DNA of 64,000 bases from Pseudomonadota bacterium (GTDB lineage: Bacteria; Desulfobacterota; Desulfovibrionia; Desulfovibrionales; Desulfovibrionaceae). Location of the stretch: contig JAEYOJ010000108.1 of the NCBI GenBank assembly GCA_023411815.1, forward strand, positions 1 to 64,000. Reading direction: 5' to 3'. A program made the translations under genes and the position numbers. The notes below the pieces were generated by a model. That model was not told the origin of the DNA. It saw only the letters and a program-made list of their open reading frames with translations, and searched no databases. Positions 25,132 through 33,281 of this stretch are shown here, piece after piece; position 1 is the stretch's first letter, and every line of letters begins with the position of its first letter.

Positions 25132-26379
25132 ATGGCGCACGAGGACAATATTCCGAGGATCGCCGACGTCAGCCTGTCGTCCATCCTCAAAAGCGAGGCG
25201 GTCCTCACCTTCTTCCAGCCCCTCGTGTCCCTGCGTCGCAAGTCCCTGTTCGGCGTGGAGGCCCTGAGCCGTGGCCTCATCGGCGATTCCGGCGAAGCGA
25301 TCCCCCCCGCGCTTCTCTTTCAGCTGGCCGAGAGCAAGACCGATCTGGCCGACCTCGACCGCTTGTGCAGACGCAAGGCCCTGGAAGCCTTCGCTCCCAT
25401 GCACGCCCTGAGCAGGGAGCTGTTCCTGTGCCTGAATATCGAGCCTGGCACACTGGACCGCGGCCTGGTGGGCTCGGGTACATTGTCGGACGTGGCCCAG
25501 CGGCTGGGAGTCGATCCCGCCAACGTGGTCCTGGAACTCGACGAATCCCAAATCGCCGATCCCTCCGCCCTGACCGGCTTCGCCCAGTCCTGCCGAGCGG
25601 CCGGCTTTCTGCTGGGGCTGGACGGTGCCGGCGGCCCGCACTCGGGGCTTGAGCGCATCGCCGAACTGCGCCCGGACATCATCAAGATCGACCGCAGACT
25701 GGTTTCAGGCGTGCATTGCGCGACGCACAAGCAGGAGGTGGTGCGAGGGCTCATAGCCACAGCGGACCGCATCGGGGCCTTGCCCGTGGCTGTGGGCGTG
25801 GAGACGGAGGAGGAGGTCATCCTGCTCCTGGAGCTGGGCGTGGAGGTCTTCCAGGGCTTCTATTTCGCCCGGCCCTACCCGGGCGGCACCAAGCGTCCCG
25901 ACGTGAGCACGGCCATCGAGGCAGTTGCCGCGCACTTCAAGGGGCATGTCCTGCGCAGGATCAACGCCAGCAAGGAGCAGCACAAGATTTACGCTTTTGT
26001 CATCGACCAGGTCCAGGAAACCCTGGTCCGCACGGCCCTGCCCGAGCTGGACGCCGCGCTGGCGGGCATCCTCGGCATGCATCCGGGCCTGCAATGCGCC
26101 TACGTGCTGAACGAATCGGGCCTGCAGATCTCGGACACGATCTGCAATCCGCTGCTCAGGCGCGGCGGGCGGCGGCTCCTGCACCAGCCCATCCGCAAGG
26201 GCACGGACCATTCCCTCAAGGAATACTACCTGTCCATCATGGCGGGCCTGCCCCGCTACATCACCGATCCGGGCATCTCCCAGTCCACGGGCCTGCCGCG
26301 CCGGACCTTGTGCGCCGCGTACCAGGACGCCTCCGGCCGCCAGCGCATCCTCTGCCTGGACATCAGCGAGCCGGAATAG
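25132..26379 (+). CDS. EAL-domain protein, probably catalytically degenerate, with C-terminal sensor-like domain
   Basis: 415 residues. The EAL (cyclic di-GMP phosphodiesterase) fold spans about residues 10-255: GVEALSRG (the EAL motif), LNIEPGTL, LELDESQI, IIKIDRRLVSG, GVETEEE and QGFYFARP. The metal-binding loop that normally reads DDFGTGYSS is GLDGAGGPHS here, so the second Asp and the loop-6 signature are lost. Activity is doubtful, and it may act as a cyclic di-GMP receptor. The C-terminal 150 residues (from INASKEQHKIYAF) resemble a PAS/Cache-like sensor, as in YkuI-type proteins. The start at ATG 25132 has GAGGA 8 bases upstream. It follows glnK closely. Confidence 0.8.
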   Translation: MAHEDNIPRIADVSLSSILKSEAVLTFFQPLVSLRRKSLFGVEALSRGLIGDSGEAIPPALLFQLAESKTDLADLDRLCRRKALEAFAPMHALSRELFLCLNIEPGTLDRGLVGSGTLSDVAQRLGVDPANVVLELDESQIADPSALTGFAQSCRAAGFLLGLDGAGGPHSGLERIAELRPDIIKIDRRLVSGVHCATHKQEVVRGLIATADRIGALPVAVGVETEEEVILLLELGVEVFQGFYFARPYPGGTKRPDVSTAIEAVAAHFKGHVLRRINASKEQHKIYAFVIDQVQETLVRTALPELDAALAGILGMHPGLQCAYVLNESGLQISDTICNPLLRRGGRRLLHQPIRKGTDHSLKEYYLSIMAGLPRYITDPGISQSTGLPRRTLCAAYQDASGRQRILCLDISEPE

Positions 26380-26632
26380 CCGGTCGATCCCGATTGCGTT
26401 TCACTCACGAATCGCGGCGCACGGCAGGCCGCTGTCAGAAAGGCCCCCATTAGGAATTGCTTGACTTAAGCACGACCAGCCTGTTTGTTTTCCTGCGCGA
26501 GACCTACCGGGCGCCGCGTACGGTCGATCCAGCCCATTCCCGCCGCGCATGCGCCCTGCGCTGCCGCTGGAGGCAGCCCACAGGTCTCCGTTTCGCCGCC
26601 CGAACACGACACATAATTTCCAAGGTAGGAAA

Positions 26633-28238
26633 ATGCTCGTAATCCTGGTCAGCTTTGCCTTCGGTTTCGGCCTTCTGCTCACCCGCATCGGCCTGCCGCC
26701 CATGGTCGGCTTCCTGCTGGCCGGTTTCGCCTACAACATGGCCGGACTGCAGCAGCCCCCGGGCCTGGACCTCGTCGCCGACCTCGGCATCACGCTTCTG
26801 CTCTTCTCCATCGGCCTCAAGCTCGACGTGCGAGGTTTGCTCAAGGCCGAGATATGGGCCAGCTCCACGGCCCAGGTGATCCTCACCACGGGATTCATGT
26901 ACGGTGTGCTGCTGCTCGGTCAGTACGGGCTCCAATCGCCGCTCCTGGACATGTCCTGGCAGACCATGCTCATCCTGGCCTTCGCCCTCTCCTTCTACAG
27001 CACGGTCTTCGCGGTCAAGGTCCTGGAGGAAAAGGGGGACCTTACAGCCTTTTACGGCAAGATCGCCATCGGCATCCTCATCATGCAGGACCTGTTCGCC
27101 GTGCTCTTCCTGAGCGGCTCCACGGGCAAGCTCCCGAGCATATGGGCCCTGAGCGTGCTGGCCCTGCCCTTGTTGCGGCCCGTGCTCCACCGCCTGCTGG
27201 ACATGGCCGGCAGGGGCGAACTGTTCATCCTCTGCGGTCTGTTCATCGCCCTGGGCGTGGGCGCGGAAGGCTTCACTCTCGTGGGCCTGAAGCCCGACCT
27301 GGGCGCCCTGGTGGTCGGCGTGCTCATTGCGGGGCATCCCAGGGCTTCGGAACTGTCCAAGGCTTTGTTCGGCTTCAAGGAACTCATGCTCGTCGGCTTC
27401 TTCCTGTCCGTCGGCATGGGCGGGCTGCCCACGGTCGAGATGCTGCTCATCGCAGGCCTGCTCTGCCTCATCCTGCCGTTCAAGGCGGCCATCTATCACG
27501 GCGTCATCAGCCGTTTCGGCTTGCGCGCGCACGAGCCTGTTCGCCTCCCTGGCCTTGAACAACTACTCGGAGTTCGGACTCATCGTGGCCGCCATCTCCG
27601 TGGGCCAGCGTCTGCTCTCTCCGGACTGGCTGCTCATCATGGCCTTGACCGTAAGCTTGAGCTTCGCCCTGTCGGCGCCGCTCAGCGCCAATTCCGAGGC
27701 CATCTACCGGCGCCTGGGCGGCTGGCTCAAGTGTCTTGACCGGCGCTGGTGCCACCCGCACGACGCCCCCATCGATCTCGGCTCGGCCAAGGTCATCGTC
27801 TTCGGCATGGGGCGCATCGGTACAGGCGCGTACGACGAGCTTACCACGGTCTACGGCCGCCACATCATAGGTGTGGAACACGCGCCCGAACGCGTGGACT
27901 TCAACCGCGGGCAAGGTCGAAACGTCATCCTGGGCGACGCCTGCGACACGGAGTTTTGGCTCAAGCTCAAAAAGGAGCTGGAGCTGGACCTCGTCATCCT
28001 GGCCATGCCCAACCACCAGGGCAACATGTACGCGGCACACCAGCTGCGCAATCTGGGTTTCCAGTGCCAGGTGGCTGCCATCGCCCGCTTTCCCGAGGAG
28101 GTCGAGGAACTGGCCAGTCTGGGAATCGCCAGTTCCTACAATATGTACGAGCAGGCCGGCGCCGGGCTCGTGCGGCATGCGCTCAACACGCGCCTGAAGT
28201 CCTGCCCGCTCACGCCGGGCCCCCTGGCTTCGGCGTGA
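26633..28238 (+). pseudogene. Kef/CPA2-type cation:proton antiporter with RCK domain, frameshifted
   Basis: The first frame (26633 to about 27525) encodes about ten membrane helices of a monovalent cation/proton antiporter, starting MLVILVSFAFGFGLLLTRIG. The continuation from about 27530 to 28238 is in another frame: SLFASLALNNYSEFGLIVAAIS (rest of the membrane domain), then an RCK/TrkA-N Rossmann domain with VIVFGMGRIGTGAYDEL and GVEHAPERVDF. The break falls in an alternating GC tract (27523-27530); one extra GC pair would restore a continuous protein of about 535 residues. It could be a true mutation, a slippage-based switch or a sequencing error. The start at 26633 has AGGTAGGA upstream. 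Confidence 0.82.
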
Positions 28239-28357
28239 GGCACTTTGCAATCCAACCGAGAGAGGCTGGTGCCCTCTCTCGGACTTCCTTCCGCCAGGGA
28301 GCGGCGCTCCCTGGACTCCCATTATCTCAGTTCGTTTGCAATCTGCCGCAAGGCCCT
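28239..28357 (+). repeat. Dispersed intergenic repeat, family A, copy 2
   Basis: Begins GGCACTTTGCAATCC just past the antiporter stop codon. It contains hairpin 1 (CCGAGAGAGG pairing with CCTCTCTCGG), hairpin 2 (CCAGGGAGC pairing with GCTCCCTGG) and ends near TTTGCAATCTGCCGCAAGG. It is the best-formed copy and could act as a terminator for the antiporter transcript. Confidence 0.75.
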
Positions 28358-28364
28358 GTCTTCA

Positions 28365-28398
28365 AATAAAAAACGGGGAAGGCTGCGCCCTCCCCGTT
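28365..28398 (-). terminator. Intrinsic terminator of purA
   Basis: Minus strand stem AACGGGGA with one mismatch, pairing with TCCCCGTT, followed by TTTTTTATTT. It starts 25 bases past the purA stop codon. Confidence 0.88.
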
Positions 28399-28422
28399 CA
28401 CTATTCGTCTTTCCCTCGCCTG

Positions 28423-29697
28423 CTATCTGCGAATGATCTGGTCGCGGTCCGGGCCCACGGAGATCATGGTCACGGGCACGCCGAGCAGCTCTTCCAGGCG
28501 CAGGAGGTAGCGCCGGGCGTTCTCGGGCAGCTCTTCCCAGGTGCGCACGGCCGAGGTGTCCTCGCTCCAGCCGGGCATGGTCTCGTAGACGGGCTCGACC
28601 TCGGCCAAGGCGTTCTCGGCTTGGGGCGGATAGGCGTACTCCTCGCCCTGGTAGCGGTACTTGACGCACAGCTTGATGGTCTTGAGCCCGTCGAGCACGT
28701 CGAGCTTGGTTACGCAGATGTCCGTGGGGCCGTTGAGGCGCGCGGACTCGCGCAGGATGCAGATATCCAGCCAGCCGCAGCGGCGCTTGCGGCCGGTGGT
28801 GGCTCCGAATTCATGGCCGCGCGACTGCAGGAATTCGCCGGTCTCGTCATGCAGTTCCGTGGGAAAAGGGCCGGAACCCACGCGCGTGGTGTAGGCCTTG
28901 ACGATGGCCACGATGCGATCCAGGACGCGCGGCGAGCAGCCCGCTCCGGCCGAGGCGTTGCCGGCCACGCAAATGGACGATGTCACGAAGGGGTAGGTGC
29001 CGTGGTCGATATCCAGGTGCGTACCCTGGGCGCCCTCGAACAGCACGCCCTTGCCGGACTCCAGGCGCTGCTGGATCTCGCCGGATACGTCGGCCAGGTA
29101 GCCGGACACGCGCTCGGCGAAAGGCCGCACCTGTTCGAAAACCTCGTCGACGTCCATGGGCTGCGCGCCGTACAGGGAGAAAAGAGCATTCTTCTCGGCC
29201 AGGGCGATGGCGATCTTGCGCCGCAGAAGCTGCGGGTCGGCCAGGTCCGAGGCGCGGATGCCGGTGCGCGCGGCCTTGTCCTCGTAGCAGGGGCCGATGC
29301 CGCGGCCCGTGGTGCCGATCTTGCCGTCCTTCTTGGCCGCCTCGCGAGCCGAGTCGAGCAGCTTGTGGTAGGGCATGATCACGTGCGTCTTTCGGCTGAC
29401 CTTGAGCCTGGCGGGAGCGATGTCCACGCCCTGCTTGGCCAGCGTGTCCAGCTCCCTGCAGAAGACCTCGGGGTCCAGGACCACGCCGTTGCCGATGAGG
29501 CAGACCTTGCCGGGGTGCAGGATGCCGGAGGGAATCAGATGCAGCACGAGCTTGCGGTCCTTGACCACCAGGGTATGGCCGGCGTTGTTGCCGCCCTGGA
29601 AACGCACGATGGCATCGACCTCGCGCGTCAGCAGGTCCACGACCTTGCCCTTGCCCTCATCGCCCCACTGGGCGCCAATGACCACGATATTTGACAT
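28423..29697 (-). CDS. purA: Adenylosuccinate synthetase
   Basis: GTP-dependent first step from IMP to AMP; 424 residues, usual length. Motifs: GAQWGDEGKGKVVDLL (P-loop with the catalytic Asp), FQGGNNAGHTL (catalytic His), GTTGRGIGPCYEDK, FEGAQGTHLDIDHGTYPFVTSS, and C-terminal SVGPDRDQIIRR. The start ATG at 29697 has AAGGAGTAGG upstream. Single gene with its own terminator; divergent from the lytic transglycosylase. Confidence 0.98.
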   Translation of the reverse strand: MSNIVVIGAQWGDEGKGKVVDLLTREVDAIVRFQGGNNAGHTLVVKDRKLVLHLIPSGILHPGKVCLIGNGVVLDPEVFCRELDTLAKQGVDIAPARLKVSRKTHVIMPYHKLLDSAREAAKKDGKIGTTGRGIGPCYEDKAARTGIRASDLADPQLLRRKIAIALAEKNALFSLYGAQPMDVDEVFEQVRPFAERVSGYLADVSGEIQQRLESGKGVLFEGAQGTHLDIDHGTYPFVTSSICVAGNASAGAGCSPRVLDRIVAIVKAYTTRVGSGPFPTELHDETGEFLQSRGHEFGATTGRKRRCGWLDICILRESARLNGPTDICVTKLDVLDGLKTIKLCVKYRYQGEEYAYPPQAENALAEVEPVYETMPGWSEDTSAVRTWEELPENARRYLLRLEELLGVPVTMISVGPDRDQIIRR

Positions 29698-29830
29698 TTC
29701 CTACTCCTTGCATCAGCATATCCGCGGCATGACCCGATCAACCGATCCGCTTGCGGAAAATAGCGCTCATGCGTAAAGGACTCTTCCCGCCTCTGTCAAT
29801 GCGCATGATCAGGTTTCCGTTGGCTAATTC

Positions 29831-31288
29831 ATGAAATCATATCACTTGCGTTACCTATACCTGTCCCGCCGGCGCGAACTGCTCATCCTGGCGGCCCTGT
29901 TCCTGAGCCTTGGCGCCCTGGTCTGGCTCCTGCTCTATCGCGACGTGTTCTTTCCCGGTCCGGTGCTGCGCGTGGCCGCCCCGGACATGGAAGTGTTCCA
30001 GGGGCGATTAAGCCCTTACGGCGCCGGCCCCCAGCGCGATCTTCTCGAAGCGTTCTGCGCCGAGCAGGACATCGAGGCCCGTTGGCTGCCCATCCGCAAC
30101 TGGGAGGAAGGCTGGCGGCTTCTCCGCGAGGGCCGGGCCGATCTCCTGCTGGGGCACGGCGCGTTGCCGCCAGAGGATCTCGCCGGGGCAGGCATCATAG
30201 AAGGGCCGGTGCTGGCGGAAAGCCAGGCCTTTCTCCTGCACAACCGCGAAAGCTTCGGGCCCAAGGCGCCCTTCTCGCCCTGCGATACGCCCTTCTTCTA
30301 TCAGCACTCCCCGGCCATCGAAGCCGTCCTGGCTGGGTTGTGCCAGGACGATGGAGAGCAGACACGGGGGAGCCCCATGGAAAGCGTCTACCTGCTGCCC
30401 ATGTTCGAGGCCCTGGCCGACGGCGGCACCCGCCTGGGCGTCGTGGACGAGGCATCCTTCCGTCTCTGGCAACCGCTCTTCCCCCAGCTCCAGACCTCAA
30501 AAGCCCTGCCCACGGCCATCCAGACCCGCTGGTACATCTCCTCCAGGCGAGAATGGCTGGCCGAGGCTCTCATGCAGTACCTTTCCGGGGAAAAACTGGC
30601 CCACGAGCTGTCCCGCCTGGAGAGCCGCTACTGGGGCTTCTTTCCCCAGGACACGAGCGCCTACGAGATCGGATACATTCGCCGCGTGGTGCGCACGGTG
30701 CTGCCCCGCTACAAGGATACCATCCTCAAGGCCGCCGAGCGAGAGCGCATCGACCCGCTGCTCCTCGCCGCGGTCATTTACCAGGAGTCGCGCTTCCGCG
30801 CCCGCGCCCGCAGCCATACGGGCGTGCGCGGACTCATGCAGCTCAACATGGACACCGCCCGCATGCTGGGCGTGACCAACCGCCTGGACCCGTTCCAGTC
30901 CATCCAGGGCGGAAGCAGCTACCTGCGCAGGCTCAACGACCGGCTCAAGCCGCTCGTCGATGATCCCTGGGAGCGCTGGTTTTTGACCCTGGCCGCCTAC
31001 AACCAGGGTTTCGGCCACCTGGAGGACGCCATGAAGCTGGCCCGCAAGCAGGGGCTGGCCCCGGACCATTGGCGCGACGTCAAAAAGGCTTTCCTGCTTT
31101 TGACCAAGAAAAAATACTATAAGGAAGCGACCTACGGCTATACGCGGGGATTCGAGGCCCAGGCCTACGTGGACAGCATCCGCTACTTCTACTACGTGTT
31201 CTTCGCCTTAAGCCTCGTCCCGGGCCCGGAAGCGGATCAGCTTGCCCCGTTTGTCGGCGCAACCCCTCCGGGCTGGCCCGATGCCTGA
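29831..31288 (+). CDS. mltF: Membrane-bound lytic murein transglycosylase, MltF-like
   Basis: Cleaves peptidoglycan glycan strands to 1,6-anhydro ends. 485 residues: one N-terminal membrane anchor (residues 15-37, LLILAALFLSLGALVWLLLY), a periplasmic solute-binding-like domain (about 45-280, LRVAAPDMEVFQG...GRADLLLG) and a C-terminal SLT domain. The catalytic Glu is E319 in VIYQESRFRARA, followed by the family's HTGVRGLMQLNMDTARMLGV and TLAAYNQGFGHL. The domain order matches MltF. E. coli MltF is a lipoprotein in the outer membrane; this one has a transmembrane anchor without a lipobox. Its 3' end overlaps the convergent gene at 31208. Confidence 0.9.
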   Translation: MKSYHLRYLYLSRRRELLILAALFLSLGALVWLLLYRDVFFPGPVLRVAAPDMEVFQGRLSPYGAGPQRDLLEAFCAEQDIEARWLPIRNWEEGWRLLREGRADLLLGHGALPPEDLAGAGIIEGPVLAESQAFLLHNRESFGPKAPFSPCDTPFFYQHSPAIEAVLAGLCQDDGEQTRGSPMESVYLLPMFEALADGGTRLGVVDEASFRLWQPLFPQLQTSKALPTAIQTRWYISSRREWLAEALMQYLSGEKLAHELSRLESRYWGFFPQDTSAYEIGYIRRVVRTVLPRYKDTILKAAERERIDPLLLAAVIYQESRFRARARSHTGVRGLMQLNMDTARMLGVTNRLDPFQSIQGGSSYLRRLNDRLKPLVDDPWERWFLTLAAYNQGFGHLEDAMKLARKQGLAPDHWRDVKKAFLLLTKKKYYKEATYGYTRGFEAQAYVDSIRYFYYVFFALSLVPGPEADQLAPFVGATPPGWPDA

Positions 31289-31627
31289 GCCGTTCCCGGC
31301 GCTTCCGGCCGCGCTGCCGCCGTGCGCCTGAGCCGCACGGGGAATGCTCCTTCCCGGCTGCCGCGGCTCCGCCTCCGGAGGGAGCGATTCGGCCGCTTCG
31401 GCCAGGATGGGTTCCCGAGGCCTGTAGCCGCCCGCCCAGTGATGGTTGAAGAGCTGGTTCTTCATACGCACTGTCTGGATGAAGGACAGCACCAACACGG
31501 CCTCTTCCCAGCGTTCGCTCGGTTCGAAACTGCGCACGATCTCGGCGTAGCGCTCCCAGAGGCTCATGAGCGAGGCCTCATCCAGGCTGCGCAATTGCCG
31601 GGCTATCTTGATCAGGGCCTTTTCCAC
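31208..31627 (-). CDS. Hypothetical helical protein, convergent with mltF
   Basis: 139 residues from a GTG at 31627 with GGAGGA 8 bases upstream. The first 75 residues look like a folded helical domain (ALIKIARQLRSLDEASLMSLWERYAEIV, then ERWEEAVLVLSFIQTVRMKNQLFNHHW). The last 60 are Pro/Ala/Gly/Arg-rich and probably disordered. The final 81 bp overlap the end of mltF on the other strand, so the tail may have grown by stop-codon loss. I do not recognise a family. Confidence 0.6.
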   Translation of the reverse strand: MEKALIKIARQLRSLDEASLMSLWERYAEIVRSFEPSERWEEAVLVLSFIQTVRMKNQLFNHHWAGGYRPREPILAEAAESLPPEAEPRQPGRSIPRAAQAHGGSAAGSAGNGSGIGPARRGCADKRGKLIRFRARDEA

Positions 31628-31803
31628 GTAAAACGTCCTCCACTGCTATTACAAGTGCGCAACATATCAGAATGCGGCCCCGCGGCCAATGGTGAATTTG
31701 CCCAGCGCCGCGCTTCCTGCTATGTACTTCGTTTCAGCGGAGCCGCCGGGCGGCGGCGTCCCGGCTCCGTGCACCACTTTTCCCATGTCGTGAGGACCGC
31801 AGC

Positions 31804-33078
31804 ATGAGCGACTTGAAATCCATGTACCGCGCCATGAGCGAGGATCCCTTTCCGGAAGATCTGACAATCCGCCTGGGCGACCAGGAGCTCGTCTTCCGGA
31901 AGCGCACCTGGACCATCGGCGGCGAGCGCAAGGGCCTGCGCTATGGCGAAAACCCGGATCAGCCCGCGGCCCTGTACGAACAGGCCGGCGGCGGACTGAC
32001 GCTCGGCGGCGTGAGTTTCAGGGGTCCCGGCCAGGGCCTCGTGTCCGCGCTCACCGAGGAGCACATGCTCCAGGCCGGCAAGCACCCGGGCAAGACCAAC
32101 CTGACCGACGTGGACAACGGCCTGAACATCCTTCAGTACCTGGCGGCCAAGCCCGCGGCCGTGATCCTCAAGCACAACAATCCCTGCGGCGCGGCCTGGA
32201 CCGACGAAGGCCTGGCCACGGCGCTCACGCGCGCCTTCGAGTCCGACCGCATCGCGGCCTTCGGCGGCGCGGTGGTGGTCAACCGGCCCATGGACGAAGC
32301 CACGGCCTTGATAATCGATTCGGCCTACTTCGAGGTCGTGGCCGCGCCGGACTACGCGCCAGCGGCCCTGGAAATCCTCAAGCGCAAGAAGAGCCTGCGC
32401 ATCCTCAAGATACCCGGCATCGCGCGCCTGCCGGAACTGGTGGGCCAGCCCTTCCTGGACCTAAAGTCGCTCATGGACGGCGGCATCGTGGCCCAACTCT
32501 CCTTCCGCAACCGCATCCTCAAGCCCGGGGATTTCCTGCCCGCACGCGCCGACAAGGACGGCTCCACGTTCCTGGCGCGCACGCCCACGGACCGGGAGGC
32601 CGAGGACCTCATATTCGCCTGGGCCGTGGAAGCGGGCGTCACCTCCAATTCGGTCATCTTTGCCCGCGACGGCGCGACCGTGGCCATCGGCACCGGCGAG
32701 CAGGACCGCGTGGGCTGCGTGGAGCTGACCATCCACAAAGCCTATACCAAGTACGCGGACCTGCTGGCATTCAGGGAACGGGGTCTGTCGCTGTACCAGC
32801 TCAAGGAAAAGTCCGCGCAGGATGAGGACTCGGCCAAGGCCCTGGCCGATATCGAGCGCCGCACGGCCGAGGCCCGCGGCGGCTTGCCTGGCAGCGTGCT
32901 GGTGTCCGACGGTTTCTTCCCCTTCCGCGACGGCGTGGACGTGGCCCTGGCGCAGGGCGTTGCGGCCATCGCCCAGCCCGGAGGCTCCATCCGCGACCAC
33001 GAGGTCATCGAGGCCGTGAATCAGGCCACGCCCCAGGTAGCCATGGTCTTCACGGGTCAGCGCTCGTTCAAGCACTAG
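31804..33078 (+). CDS. purH: AICAR transformylase (C-terminal PurH activity) as a separate protein
   Basis: Formylates AICAR with formyl-tetrahydrofolate, the ninth step of purine synthesis. 424 residues covering only the transformylase part of bifunctional PurH: GLRYGENPDQPAALY, VILKHNNPCGAAW with the catalytic Lys-His, RAFESDRIAAFGGAVVVNRP, SNSVIFARDGATVAIGTGEQDRVG, and SDGFFPFRDGVD...IAQPGGSIRDHEVI. The IMP cyclohydrolase part is a separate gene at 46134-46739 on the other strand. The split is therefore complete and both halves look intact. Confidence 0.94.
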   Translation: MSDLKSMYRAMSEDPFPEDLTIRLGDQELVFRKRTWTIGGERKGLRYGENPDQPAALYEQAGGGLTLGGVSFRGPGQGLVSALTEEHMLQAGKHPGKTNLTDVDNGLNILQYLAAKPAAVILKHNNPCGAAWTDEGLATALTRAFESDRIAAFGGAVVVNRPMDEATALIIDSAYFEVVAAPDYAPAALEILKRKKSLRILKIPGIARLPELVGQPFLDLKSLMDGGIVAQLSFRNRILKPGDFLPARADKDGSTFLARTPTDREAEDLIFAWAVEAGVTSNSVIFARDGATVAIGTGEQDRVGCVELTIHKAYTKYADLLAFRERGLSLYQLKEKSAQDEDSAKALADIERRTAEARGGLPGSVLVSDGFFPFRDGVDVALAQGVAAIAQPGGSIRDHEVIEAVNQATPQVAMVFTGQRSFKH

Positions 33079-33110
33079 ACCCGCCGCGCGTCGGCGGTGT
33101 TCCGCCTGCC

Positions 33111-33137
33111 GGGACAGTCGGCTCCTCCGGCTGTCCC
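33111..33137 (+). terminator. Hairpin downstream of the AICAR transformylase gene
   Basis: GGGACAG and CTGTCCC close a stem that continues with CGG/CCGG after a one-base bulge. It is 33 bases past the stop codon and has no U-run. Confidence 0.45.
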
Positions 33138-33281
33138 TAGACGCGCGGCCCGGGGAGATGCGGTCCCCGAGGCAGGAACCCGCGCTATCGGAATCCTGGC
33201 AAGACCTGTTTTCCCGACCCGGATTTTACCGTATATTCTGCCGGCCGGGCGCTTGCCGGCGGTAAACGTCATAGGAGTGAC

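Noticed and set aside
29698..29830. Possible tRNA or small RNA between purA and mltF
   Set aside because: No cloverleaf or terminator-bounded transcript is visible; it looks like an ordinary divergent promoter region.
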